Below, in pieces: positions 24,590-38,182 of a stretch of DNA of 64,000 nt. The first letter of the stretch is position 1; every line of letters begins with the position of its first letter. This stretch comes from Cacajao melanocephalus (taxonomy: Eukaryota; Chordata; Mammalia; Primates; Pitheciidae). The position numbers and the translations under genes are program-made. Where the stretch lies: assembly GCA_963573385.1 (NCBI GenBank), contig CAUYLG010075781.1, forward strand, positions 1-64,000, written 5' to 3'. The notes under the pieces were generated by a model. It was not told the DNA's origin, did not search any database, and saw nothing but the letters and a program-made list of their open reading frames with translations.

Positions 24590-24866
24590 GTGCATTGCTG
24601 AATTAGACAAACCAGAGTTATACAGCCAACTCCATCTCTTCCCAGGTATGTGATTTTTATTTATAGCTGACACTACTGAATATCTGCTATGTGAAAAATA
24701 CTATTTTAGGATAAGCAATATAGCATAAAACAAGATAGTATTTCTATTCTTATGGAATCTGCATTTGAATATGAGAAGTTATCTAACATCCGGTTAGTCC
24801 TCAACTTCTCCATCTATGAAAGAAGATAGCGTTGCACCTACCATAATGCTGCTGTCTGAATTAAAA
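24590..24866 (+). mobile_element. MIR split by an L2-like piece (tentative)
   Basis: 24597-24650 resembles the MIR start ('gacaaaccagagttatac', 'ccaggtatgtgatttt') and 24800-24865 the MIR core ('ctcaacttctccatctatga', 'cacctaccataatgctgctg'). Between them (24665-24775) lies 'gaatatctgctatgtgaaaaatact...cttatggaatctgcattt', resembling an L2/MIR-type 3' segment. All are old and diverged. Confidence 0.5.
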
Positions 24867-24877
24867 ACTTCTATACT

Positions 24878-25152
24878 GGCCGGGCACAGTGGCTCATTCC
24901 TGCAATCCCAACACTTTGGAAGGCTGAGGGGGACAGATCAGCTGAGGTCAGAAATTTGAGACCAGCCTGACCAATACGGAGAAACCTCATCTTTACTGAA
25001 AATACAAAATTAGCCGGGCGTGGTGGTACACGCCTGTAATCCCAGCTACTCGGGAGGCTGAGGCAGGCGAATCACTTGAACCAGTAGGCAGAGTTTGCCA
25101 CGAGCCAAGATTGTGCCATTGCACTCCAGCCTGGGCAAGAAGAGTGAAACTA
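24878..25152 (+). mobile_element. Alu 1 of a fused pair
   Basis: Starts ggccgggcacagtggctca and ends at 'aagaagagtgaaacta' without the final 'ctccgtctc' and A tail. It is followed immediately by a second Alu. The left target-site duplication copy acttctatact is at 24867-24877. Confidence 0.94.
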
Positions 25153-25454
25153 GGCCAAGCGTGGTGGCTCATGCCTGTAATCCCAGCAGTTAGGGAGGCC
25201 AAGGCAGGTGGGTCACGAGGTCAGGCGTTTGAGACCAGCCTGGCCAATATGGTGAAACCCTGTCTCTACTAAAAATACAAAAATTAGCTGGGTGTGGTGG
25301 CATGTGCCTGTAATCCCAGCTACTCAGGAGGCGGAGGCAGGAGAATCGTTTCAACCTGGGAGGCGGAGGTTGCAGTGAGCCGGGATTGGGCCACTGCACT
25401 GCAGTCTGGGAGACAGAGCGAGACACCATCTCAAGAAAAAACACAAACAAAAAC
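25153..25454 (+). mobile_element. Alu 2 of a fused pair
   Basis: Starts ggccaagcgtggtggctca and ends 'ccatctcaag' plus an A-rich tail. The right copy of acttctatact is at 25455-25465, matching the copy left of Alu 1. No second duplication surrounds Alu 2 alone. The 88- and 69-codon reverse frames here are Alu artefacts. Confidence 0.94.
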
Positions 25455-25921
25455 ACTTCTATACTGAACTTAGCCTATCTTCCAGTAGACTGATTTCACT
25501 CAATAAGTGTTAATGTTTCTGAGATTATAGGACCCATTTTGCTAAATCTCATCGATGGTCAGAGAATTTGCCAGAATTTTGTTTCATGATATAAAATGTT
25601 CCTATTATTTTCTTTAGTTTTAATCTTCCTGCAACCGAATTTTGCTTTGCTATTTAGATCTGTAGACAATTATTGATAAGCCTATTAAGAGAAGAAACTG
25701 TCTCTCACCAGCTTTTTTCTTGAACCACAATATTTTAAACGATAAAAAATGTTTGTTAAACTATTTAACAGCATAATAAGCTGTTAAGTAACATTACATA
25801 GGATTGTGATCTTATTAATTTAAATTTTAGTTAGTTCTCTTTAGCAGGAACATACTCTTTTACAAACTTCATCTGGGGGCTGAATTTCAAGCAAATCTAA
25901 ATCTGTCCAGCAGGCAAACAT

Positions 25922-26290
25922 CTTAGTCCATTTTCTTTGCCACAGCAGAGTATCACAGACTGGGTAATTTATAGAGAAAATAATGTCTTTTCTTATAGTT
26001 TGGGAGGCTGAGAAGTTCAAGATCAACAGGCTGTTGTTTGGTGTATCATAAAAGGGCGGAAGACATGCATGGCAGGTGGCAAGAGCGTGAAGACATGTGT
26101 GTCATCCCAGGTCTCTCTTCCTTTTCTTACCCAGCCATCGGTCCTACCGTGAGCACCTCATCCTGATGTCTTTAATTATAATTACCTCCCAAATCCCCAC
26201 TTCCAGTCACCATGTAAATTTGGGGATTACGTTTCCAACACATGAAATTCAGGGAACACATTTAATCCAAAATGGCATTAGTAAAGCCAT
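25922..26290 (-). mobile_element. MaLR LTR (MST-like), reverse
   Basis: Reads in reverse like an MST LTR: 'ttagtccattttctttgcc', 'cagactgggtaatttataga', 'gggaggctgagaagttcaag', then 'acctcccaaatccccacttcc' and 'ggggattacgtttccaacaca'. Solitary; no internal retroviral sequence adjoins it. Confidence 0.8.
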
Positions 26291-26299
26291 TAGGTGACA

Positions 26300-26512
26300 A
26301 TGTGGCCACTACTCAAGCTAGGTGGATTCAAATGACAACTCTGTAGTCCAGAAGCCACGTGACCTGGGAAAAAAATCCTTAACTAGTCTATTGCTTTGTT
26401 CTTTTCATCCCCACAACTGAGATAAAAATATGCTTCACAGAGTTGTTGTTGGGGTTTAATGAAAAGATTCAAAGTAGCTCATATGGAATAAAATAAAGTC
26501 GGCCTCACAGAT
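26300..26512 (+). mobile_element. MIR SINE
   Basis: 'agccacgtgacctgggaaaa' near 26350, 'ccccacaactgagataaaaa' near 26410 and 'cagagttgttgttggggttt' near 26438 follow the MIR core order. Diverged. Confidence 0.7.
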
Positions 26513-26613
26513 AATTATTAAACATGAACACCAGATGCTGAATAGAAACATTTTATACACTAAACCTACTGGATTTGTTACACAAGGTACACAAGTTGTA
26601 TTTGGCAACATAT

Positions 26614-26659
26614 GTTACAAGTAATGGCAAAAATCACAATTACTTTTGCACCAACCTAA
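26614..26659. mobile_element. MADE1 MITE, half element
   Basis: 'gtaatggcaaaaatcacaat' and 'tacttttgcaccaacctaa' match one arm of the 80-bp MADE1 hairpin element (mariner-derived). The other arm is not present upstream, so it cannot form the MADE1 hairpin that seeds mir-548-type genes. The outer end abuts a T. Confidence 0.85.
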
Positions 26660-27120
26660 TGACAGAAATCTTCATGACTGAATCCACAAAGGCTTATATA
26701 TTCTAGATCCCATGAAATCCAGAGGTAGGGAGTACGGAGCTGCTAAGTGAGCTCGAGTTACATAAGCAGCTCAGTCTGTTATCTTTATTTCTCGCCACGT
26801 AGCTCAGGGTTTCTATGCTCAAGAGACCACATTGCCCGACGCTGCTACTGAGGCATGAGACCATCACCATAAACATACGTAAGACAAAGGAGAAAATAGC
26901 AGAAAGGAGTACCACAAAGTTGGGTTAAGAGCTTTTAGGAGTATTTCCTGGAAGTCCTGACAACTCAGCCTCTTATAGCTCAGCAATGTTTGTCTCCTAA
27001 GAAATTGTGATATTGCCACCCGAAATAAAATTAAGTTTCAGATTTAAAAGGTAAAACAGATATTGAATAATTGCGTAGCAAGTCGTTTCTGTAACAGGTT
27101 TTCTTTTAAAAAAGGATGTA

Positions 27121-27409
27121 GGTCTGGCGCGGTGTCTCATGCCTGCAGTCCCAGCACTTTGGGAGGCTGAGGTGGGCAGATCACGTGGTCAGGGTATCAA
27201 GACCATCCTGGGCAACATGGTGATATCCCATCTCTACTAAAAATACAAAAATTATCCCAGCGTGGCAGCACATGCCTGTAGTTCCAGCTACTCAGAAGGC
27301 TGAGGCAGGAGAATTTCTTTAACGCGGGAGGTGGAAGTTGCAGTGAGCCAAGATTGCACCACTGCACTCCAACCTGGGTGACAGAGTGAGACTCTGTCTC
27401 AAAAAAAAC
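27121..27409 (+). mobile_element. Alu
   Basis: Starts ggtctggcgcggtgtctcat and ends 'gactctgtctcaaaaaaaac'. It has a short deletion near 'gatcacgtggtcaggg'. No clear target-site duplication. Confidence 0.94.
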
Positions 27410-27934
27410 TTAGCTAAAATTAGCTTAAATAGAAAATTATTCAGATAAAATGGAAATCTTGCAACAGGACACATATTTTAAAGTTTAAAATTTTAGACTT
27501 GTATATACAGCACCTTATACACTTCAGCTCTTAAATAGAGTATTTTAGCAACAATTGTTACCATTGTAATAGGCGTTGCCAATAATTTATATAACTACTC
27601 ATGACATAGTTTGATCCAAGGTTTCTAACTCACACTTGTAGTCAATTTTCACACCACACAACTCTAATAGAATGACTATTGCTTAAGTGATAAAAAGAGG
27701 TAGTTATTTAATATTTACATTATAGCAACATGAAGCAAATAGAACAAAGACATGCCACAAACCCAAGAGCATGAAAAGCTGACATTTTATAGTCAGAATT
27801 TTAAAAGTATCATTACAATCATCATCATAATGAAGAGAAAAAGGCATAGAAAGGTTGAAAAATGCTGTTCCCACCGTATCAGTCTAAAATGACATGGCTC
27901 CTTTTTTGAGGCAAAATATCAAGAAACAACTATG

Positions 27935-27948
27935 GTTACCATGGTAAC
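27935..27948. promoter_or_regulatory. Candidate RFX (X-box) palindrome
   Basis: The sequence gttaccatggtaac is a perfect 14-bp palindrome fitting the RFX-family X-box pattern (GTNRCC, 0-3 spacer, RGYAAC) with a 2-nt spacer. The motif is seen; binding is inference. No gene start is recognisable nearby. Confidence 0.4.
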
Positions 27949-28164
27949 TATATTAAAAATAAAAAGAAAATGTGGAATGTTTTCAAGTGATAAGTAAAAT
28001 GGTCACACCCGCTCACTGAGGAATCGAATGTATCTTGAAGCTTAAGCTTAATATTGTAAGAAATGTGTCACTGAATGAACTGTAAATTCTAAATGGCAAA
28101 ATCTTCCTAACAAGAAATACATTAATTTCATTAAAGGGTGAGAACCAAAATGTAATAATAGTAA

Positions 28165-28166
<2 letters not shown>

Positions 28167-28205
<39 letters not shown>
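28167..28205. repeat. (TA)n microsatellite, about 19 units
   Basis: Uninterrupted alternating TA preceded by aaaaaa. It gives artefactual YIYI protein frames. Likely polymorphic. Confidence 0.95.
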
Positions 28206-28207
<2 letters not shown>

Positions 28208-28641
28208 TGATAGTTGAATATTTTACTGAAAATTAACCAAAAACTGTATCTCCAAGAAGTGAAATAATTTATCATATATTGCAAGTTATGTCAACATACC
28301 ATAAAAATTAGCAGAGGCTCACGAGCATGCTTGGAACTATACTGCTTTTTTTTTTCATTTTAAATTGATTCTGTGAGTTAATTCTGAATGGACTTGCTAC
28401 AGTCACATCTGCCTTAATAAACAACAAACACTGCTTTTGATGCCTGCAACTGCAGTTCTCCCATTCCATTTAACGGCATTACCATTCCTCTAGATACATA
28501 CGGTCAAAACACTGAGTAGGCAGCCTGAATCTATTCTCAGCACGCTTCTTCCAACAAAGTATATCCTGATTTCTACCATGGTACTCTATTTCTAACCTAA
28601 TTCAAGCTAACAGTGGATCTTATTTGGAGTGAAGTAATATC
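28206..28641. other. No recognised feature
   Basis: Unique-looking sequence between a microsatellite and an LTR-like repeat. Confidence 0.4.
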
Positions 28642-29245
28642 TGCCTGTAAACCAAAAATAAAATTCTAAGCCCTCCAACCATCTGAATGGATACCTCCTC
28701 TTGACACGGACATTCCAAAGTTAACCTGAAAAACTAGTTCCGGCCATAACGGGAAGGGGGAGCCAGACATGCATCATAATTCCCTCCTCCCTTTCAGAAT
28801 TACTTTGCAACAGATTCTTTAAATCTGAAAGGAAACATTTACTATTGTAAATGTAATCTATTCTTTCTGAAGCCTGCTACCTGGAGGTTTCATCTGCATG
28901 ATAAAACCTTGGTCCCCACAACACCATACTGTAATCCAGACATTCCTTTTTATTGATAACAACTCTTTCAAATCAATTACCAATCAGAAAATCTTCAAAT
29001 CTACCTATGATCTGGAAGCTCCCGCTTTGAGTTGCCCCACCTTCCCAGGCCAAATCCATGTATGTCTTACATGTACTGATTGATGTCTCAGATCTCCTTA
29101 AACTGGATAATACCAACCTGCATCCCATCCAACTTGCACACATATCATCAGGATCTCCTGAGGCTGTGTCACGGGCACATCCTCAACCGTGGCAAAATAA
29201 ACTTTCTAATTGATTGAGACCTATCTCAGATACTTTTGGTTTACA
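28642..29245 (+). mobile_element. Solitary ERV1-type LTR (family tentative)
   Basis: An ordered LTR-like sequence: 'cattccaaagttaacctgaa', 'ccggccataacgggaaggg', 'aaaccttggtccccacaacacc', 'gaggctgtgtcacgggcaca', then an AATAAA signal in 'ggcaaaataaactttct' near 29193 and the end 'gagacctatctcagatact...tttaca'. I recall this layout from ERV1 (MER4-group-like) LTRs. No internal gag-pol-env sequence adjoins it and no matching 4-bp target duplication was found. Confidence 0.65.
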
Positions 29246-29254
29246 CTCCTAAAT

Positions 29255-29840
29255 GTACTTCCTGCTTTTCCTCTTCCTCTTTTACAATCTCTTATCCACA
29301 AACAGGCTTGAGCAATCCTTACAGCTTCAAATTAAATCATGTCACTTTTTCTCTAAACTTTCTCATGGCTTCCCATTGCGCTTAGAGTACAATCCAAATG
29401 TCTTATTTTGGTCAGGAAAGCCCTATATGATCTAGCTGTTATCTGTCTACTGAATTTATCCCGATTCTAGCAATTGTGATCTGGCAAAATTAGCTTCCTT
29501 TTGCCTTTGAGCATCCAAGTTAGTTTTGCGGATCAGACCTTTGCACTCTGGTCCTCTCTCCTTCAACTGGCTCCTTCATTGTTTATTTTCAGTTAAAATT
29601 TCGCAGAAAGGCCTTTTTTGCTGTGTCTACAAAACAGTAACGGTCATTTAGCCACATGGCCTTTCCTGTTTTACTTTGATGATATTATAATTATGACTAG
29701 CTGCAATAATAATTATTCTCAAAATTAATTTGTTTCTATCTGTGATGATGTGAATGCAAGCTCTATCAAAGTCTGCTGCTTTTACTACTGTGTCTTCAAT
29801 GCGTGATCAGTGTTTGGCATTAGTAACAATTCAGCACACA
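29255..29840 (+). mobile_element. L2 LINE 3' region
   Basis: Follows the L2 3' order: 'ctcatggcttcccattgcgc', 'agagtacaatccaaatgtc', 'gaaagccctatatgatctag', 'cagacctttgcactctgg', 'agaaaggcctttttt' and 'gaatgcaagctctatcaa'. Ancient and non-coding. Confidence 0.8.
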
Positions 29841-31232
29841 TTTTTAAAAAGATGTATTTTAAATTTAATAAAAATTTTACAAAAAAGCATAATGAATGCT
29901 AGAATCCATTAGTAAACGGCAAGATTTATGGTAATTATAATGCCATCCAAAAATCATATTTATTTCAGCAATGTAAATTACCTATAACTTGTATCAAAAT
30001 ATATATATTAGCACAAGGCAGAAATCATCTTATCAGGTTTTTTTTAACAAATTATTAATGACAAGTTATACATGTTCTACTGAGACAGTAGAACAAGATT
30101 TAAATCATCAGGAAAAGAAATGACACTGAAAAGTGGAGCTTGAGAAAGAATTTGAAATGTTCCAGACAATTGCTGTAGCAAGCCCTCAGAAAACTAAGAG
30201 CACTTAATGTACCAGATGAAAGAATTGTGCTTAAAGGAAAGAGAAATTGATGGAAGAAAAGAAAGAACACAACATCAGTGAAGAAAAAGGCCCTTTAAAT
30301 TTCCTGAAGTCATCAGTGGCGTCAAAGAAATTATCCTGTCTTAACTTCTCTCAATGAAATTTTGACAGAGAAATCTAAAAATAACATACAATAAAGTCAA
30401 GAATAATTCCCAAATCAATATTGAAACCAAAACAATAAACATAAAATCTTCCAGAAATTGCAGCAGAATATGCTAGGATTAGAAGGTACAGACATTTACT
30501 GAAAGCTCGTTTCACTAAAAAAAGTCTAACAGTTTGATATTATTATTCCCCTTCTCCTTCAGTATCAGAATTTAATATACCATTTCTTTTTTTAATCTAT
30601 TTTTCTTTTTCCTTATATGTTTAAATTTTTATTATTCTCCAAAACTATTTTCTAAATCAATATCTTGGTCAAAATTCAAGCTCTATTACATTCTAGATGA
30701 AAGACACTAGACAAATTTCTTGACTTATCTGGTAATTAATTTCCTTATGAGTAGAAGGGAAATGATATCTCTATCCCATCTGATTTTTGTCTTAGTGTTT
30801 CTTAAACTTATTGATGTTAATATTCTTTACATATTTAAAAATTCAGATCAAAAAAGAAATATTGTTTATATGGACTATGTATATATAAGTATTTACCATA
30901 TTGGAAATTTGAACTGAGAAAAATTTTTAAATATATATGTCTTAATTTAAAACAACAATAATAAACTTGCCATGTATTAATATGATACATTTTATAAAAA
31001 ATGTTTTCCAAAGCAATAGTGAGAAGATTGGCATTAAGTTACATTTTAGCAAGTCTCTTTAACATGTAGCTTAATAGAAGACAGCTGACTTTTTGTATCT
31101 GCTTCTGCATTTAACATTTTGCTGTGTTTGAAGCATATAAAGAATTTCTTATAGTATTTAATAGTCTTTTTCTATAATTCTAGATATTCTTTTTTGATGC
31201 TGTATACCAAAGTATATAAAGTGGGAGTTTAT
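29841..31232. other. No firm feature; possible MIR scrap near 30690-30800
   Basis: Mostly unassigned AT-rich sequence. 30710-30780 ('acaaatttcttgacttatct', 'ttccttatgagtagaaggg') could be a much-decayed MIR. Confidence 0.35.
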
Positions 31233-32140
31233 CTTTTTTTAACTTTTATTTTAGGTTCAGGGGAACATGTGCAGGTTTATCATATAGCTAGATTGCATGT
31301 CATGAGGATTTGGTGTACAGATTGTCACCCAGATAATAAGCATAGTACCTAACAGCTGTTTTCTCAATCCTCTCCCTCCTCCCACCTTCCACCCTCAGTT
31401 AGGTCCCGATATCTGTCATTCCCTTTGCTGCATCCATTTTTGCTGTACTAAACGTTCAGCTTCCACTTACACGTGAGAACATGAGGTATTTGGTTTTCAG
31501 TTCCTGTGATAGTTTGCCTAGGATAACGGCCTCCTCTGGAAGTGGTATTTGGTTTTCTGTTTCTGCGTCAATATGCTTAGGATTACGACCTCAGCCCTTC
31601 CCATGTTGCTGCAAAGAATATGATCTTGTTCTTTTTGATGGCTAAGTAGTATTCTATGGTGTATATGCACCACATTTTTCTTAGTCCAGTCTACTGTTGA
31701 TGGGCATTTAGGCTGATTCCACGTCTTTGCTATTGTGAATGGTGGTGCAGTGAACATGCATGTTTATGTGTCTTTTTGGAAGAATAATTTATATTCCTGG
31801 AGGTATATACTCAATAATGGGATTGCTGAGTTAAATGATGCTTGTGTTTTAGGTTTTTTGAGAAATCATCACACTGCTTTCCACAATGGCTGAAACAATT
31901 TACATTCCCACCAGCAGTTTATAAGCATTCCCTTTTCTCCACAGCCTCACCAGCATCTGCTCCTTCTTAACTTTTTAATAAAATCCATTCTGACATGAGA
32001 TGGTATCTCATTGTGGTTTTGATTTGCATTTCTCTAATGATTAGTGCTGTTGAGTTCTCTAACGATTAGTGTTCTTATATGCTTGGTGGCTATGTGCATG
32101 TCTTTTTTGAAAAGAGTCTATTCATGTACTTTGCCCTCAA
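31233..32140 (-). mobile_element. L1 (primate), reverse, 5'-truncated, with internal tandem duplication
   Basis: A T run at 31233 leads into the reverse L1 3' end ('cttttattttaggttcaggg', 'catgtgcaggtttatcatat'), the 3' UTR ('cagcttccacttacacgtgag') and ORF2 end ('tggtgtatatgcaccacatt', 'ccagtctactgttgatgggc', 'catgagatggtatctcattg'). About 60 bases around 31486-31544 are repeated in diverged form from 31545. A smaller duplication occurs at 32024-32065. Confidence 0.9.
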
Positions 32141-32269
32141 ATGGCAGTTTCTTAAAGAAGAGAAATGATAAACTTGTCTTGACCAAAATTTTAATAATTC
32201 CATTTTTCAAAATACATGATTAATAGGATAAAAAGGAAAGACACTGAAAGAAAATGTTTTCAAGTCAGC

Positions 32270-33195
32270 CATCTGCTGAAAGATTTATATATAAAATATA
32301 TTAAGAGCTCTCAAACCTCAATAAAAAACAAAATCATCAAATAAAAATAGACAGTGATTTGGGCATTTACTTCACTGATGAGGATATACAGATGGCAAAT
32401 AAGGACATGATACTCAACATCAATATTTTTCATTAGCAATATGCAAATTAAAAGTACTATTTGAGAAACCCCTAAACACTTACTTGAATGTCTAATTTTT
32501 AAAGAACTTCCAAGTGTTGGTGAAGACACAGAGGCATCAGAACCCTTATACATTATTAATGAGAATGGAAAACTATACAATTCCCTGGAAAAAGCTCGGC
32601 AGTTGCCTAAATGATAACCATACACCTTCTATATGATCCAGCCATTCTACTTCTAGGGATTACCCAGGAAAAACTAAAAGCATATGGTCAATTAGATTGT
32701 GTATACAAACTTTCATAACAGCTTTATTTGTAACAGAAAAAAATTAAAATGAGCAAATGCTCATTACAGGTTTATGGATATATAATATGCCAAATAATTA
32801 TACAATAGAAGAGTATTCAGCAATAAAATGGAATGAAATGCTGACACAAACATCATGAATGGATATAAAAATAACTGCATGTAAGAAAAGATAAAAGCAT
32901 ATACTATAAAATTACATTTACATGAAATTGTAGAAAATACAAACTAAACTATAGTGAACGGACCATTTGTTTCCAGGGGACAGGGAAAGAGACAGGTGGC
33001 TTGGAATGGTGAGAGAGAGTGATTACTCAAGAGCATGGGGACAGTTTTGTGGCTGACAGATTTGCTCATCATCTAAATTGTAGTAATGGTTTCACGAGTG
33101 TATACATATGTCAAAAGTTATTAAATTTACTGCTCTAAATATGTGCAGATTATGCTATGGCAATTAAATCTCAGTAGACATATTAAAAAATAGAC
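32270..33195 (+). mobile_element. L1M ORF2 end and 3' UTR
   Basis: Diverged forward L1: 'aagagctctcaaacctcaat', 'tatacagatggcaaataagg', 'gccattctacttctagggatta', 'gaagagtattcagcaataaa' and the 3' UTR 'accatttgtttccaggggac'...'gtttcacgagtgtatacat'. Older than its neighbours. Confidence 0.8.
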
Positions 33196-33884
33196 ATATG
33201 CTAACAAGTGTCTAAATTTAGTAAAATTTAGTAATGTTCACTTTCTTTTAGGACATTCTTAAGTGAAACTAGATGCTTTTCTTTTTAATCAGCCAATGTG
33301 TGGCAGTTATGAATACGATGACTACTAATACAGTTCACTTTCAATGCCTCATTTTGTGTGAAGGAATCAATAGTTTTACCCACTATTGCACAATTGCTTT
33401 ATCACGATCAGAGCAAATGTTAACAGAGTGGTCCTAGGATAAATCAGGAGATTAAAAAACTACTTAGAATTTGATTATGTCAGCACTCTTTTGTTGTTCC
33501 TGTTGCTCTGCATCCTCCCCCAGGCACACACACACCAATACACATTTATATCTTCTTGAGTGATAATTTGGGTCTGACGCTGAATGGAAAGAAGGAAGCA
33601 AACAGCAAGTCCAGCCACGTTTGTAAATCCAACCATAGATCAAACATGAACTTGCTGTTTGCAGCTAAATCTTTAAATTGACAAGCTGCTGTAATACTGA
33701 AAAGTGGCAATGCTATGATTTGCTTTACTGATTCTTTCATTCAGCAGGGTTTCAGTTGTTTCAACTACAGAATAAATTAGTTTCTCAGCTATGTCATTGC
33801 TTCTCTAGCCAATGAAACTCACTCTGTGAGATGCTTTTCTGGATCCTTCATTTCTAGTTGAAAATATGTAACAAACAATTATTG
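33196..33884. other. No recognised feature
   Basis: Unique-looking. A short CA run at 33523-33534. Confidence 0.4.
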
Positions 33885-36412
<2,528 letters not shown>

Positions 36413-38006
36413 GGTTATTTAAGAGAGTATCACATCTGCATTTATCACTTTTTTTTAAAATACTGAATGATTGGACTTGATGTGACATTGAAACAACTAG
36501 CACCATATAATATTTGAATGTGTTCTATTGTGTAAAACACAATCATGTAAATTATCAATATTTACAATGACAAGCTATCTTTTTAATAATTTTGTTTCTA
36601 TTTGAAGTTTTTCAGCATTTCCCTTCTATACATCAGAGATCTATTTTGTGTGATTTTCATTTTTTAGAATGAGCTTATAAACACTATTTGCATAAATTAT
36701 CAATTAACATATGAAATAAAACCTGTCTACGCTTATGAGATGCCACATCTGAACACTTCCTAAAAAAGAATCTTGGACAATATCTACCTAGCTTCTATTT
36801 GCCATCACCAGGTTTTCCGGAAATGTGGCATGTACTGCATCTCCTTATCTCTGAGTTTAGCATCTCAGAAGCCATACTGTACATGTATCTTTCTTATTTA
36901 AAATAGTCAACTGTTACCTATCAAAAAGGAAATTTTGTATTTAAGTGAAAATAATAATTGTTGAAGGAAATAATAAACTTAAAAAGTACCCTTTAAGAGA
37001 AGCTGAGAGAACAGATATTTTCTTGAAAAGGAAATTCCACAGAAAACTTTTATGTCTAGCTGCAATTAAAAAGAAAGATAAAGCGAAAACAAAGATAATA
37101 TATATTTGGAAAGAAGAAAGCATAACAGTACTAAAATACTGCAGTATCTAAGCCATGCAGATAATGAACATAGCCAGCATACAATATGGAAAGATTGTTA
37201 ATAATTTTTTGGACAAAATATAAAATTTAAAAAAACTAGTAGGCTCACAATTTTAGAAATAATCTGCTTTATCAAAAGGAATAACTATCATAATTATTGA
37301 ATTATAGGCAATGTTTTAATGGCTTCAACATAGTTGACAACAATAACAAAGAGGACTTCAGTTTTTGAAGTATCTTTTCAACAATTATACACACACACAA
37401 ACAACTTGTTCAGATAGCATTATCAGTTATAGATGATTTCACTTCATTCTGAAGACATACCCACTGTCATGCTTTGGATCATCAGCTGGGATGGCTTCAG
37501 GATGCGTACAGCAGAGACTATTGACTGTATATGATCTCTCCAATATGGCACTCTCAGGGCTCCAAGAGGAAGTGTTCCCAGAGAAAGTATTCCAGCAACA
37601 ACTGTAGAAGCTGAATAATGAAACTTTGTCATATACACTCTTCAGCATCCACGTTACTAGCTGGCATACTCCAGCGAACACCGCCTGTCCTCAGCCATCC
37701 CAGTAGGAGCCAAACACATGCAACTGAATTGCCCAGCTACAAGTATTTTAACCAGCTATGATGGCTGAGGCTCCAGACATTGTGAAGGTGAGAAGATCTG
37801 TCTTCAGTGTTTCATTTCTGAATCTCTAACTGAGAGATACCATAAGAATAATAAAATGGTCTATACCATTCATTTTAGAGTGGCTTGTTAAACAATGACA
37901 GGTACTGCAAACACCAGAAAATAGCCAGATTGAGTGACATCAACCAAAACTTGTTGGCTATATTATTTCAACATAATATAAGATTATCTATCATAGAAGA
38001 ATATGA
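36413..38006. other. No recognised feature
   Basis: AT-rich to about 37430, then a less AT-rich part at 37440-37800 with two overlapping reverse open frames (80 and 64 codons) of no recognisable family. Confidence 0.4.
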
Positions 38007-38045
38007 AAATATATATATATACACACATATATATTCATATATATA

Positions 38046-38077
<32 letters not shown>

Positions 38078-38182
38078 CATATATATATATACACATATAT
38101 ATATACACATATATATATATACACATATATATATATATATATATACACACACATATATATATATATACACACACACACACAA
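38007..38182. repeat. Compound TA/TG/CA microsatellite
   Basis: Alternating purine-pyrimidine throughout: TA, then (TG)n at 38048-38063, TA with CA interruptions, then (CA)n at 38168-38181. The TG-TA block near 38048-38076 is complementary to the TA-CA block near 38153-38181, so it can fold back. It produces artefactual I/Y/H-rich open frames on both strands. Confidence 0.95.

Noticed and set aside
28038..28049. aagcttaagctt palindrome
   Set aside because: 12 bases, no known factor site, likely chance.
28642..29245. A full endogenous provirus
   Set aside because: Only one LTR-like unit is seen, with no gag, pol or env-like sequence next to it.
31486..31612. Short repeats considered as a CRISPR-like array
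   Set aside because: Only two diverged copies within an L1; nothing in the window is prokaryotic.
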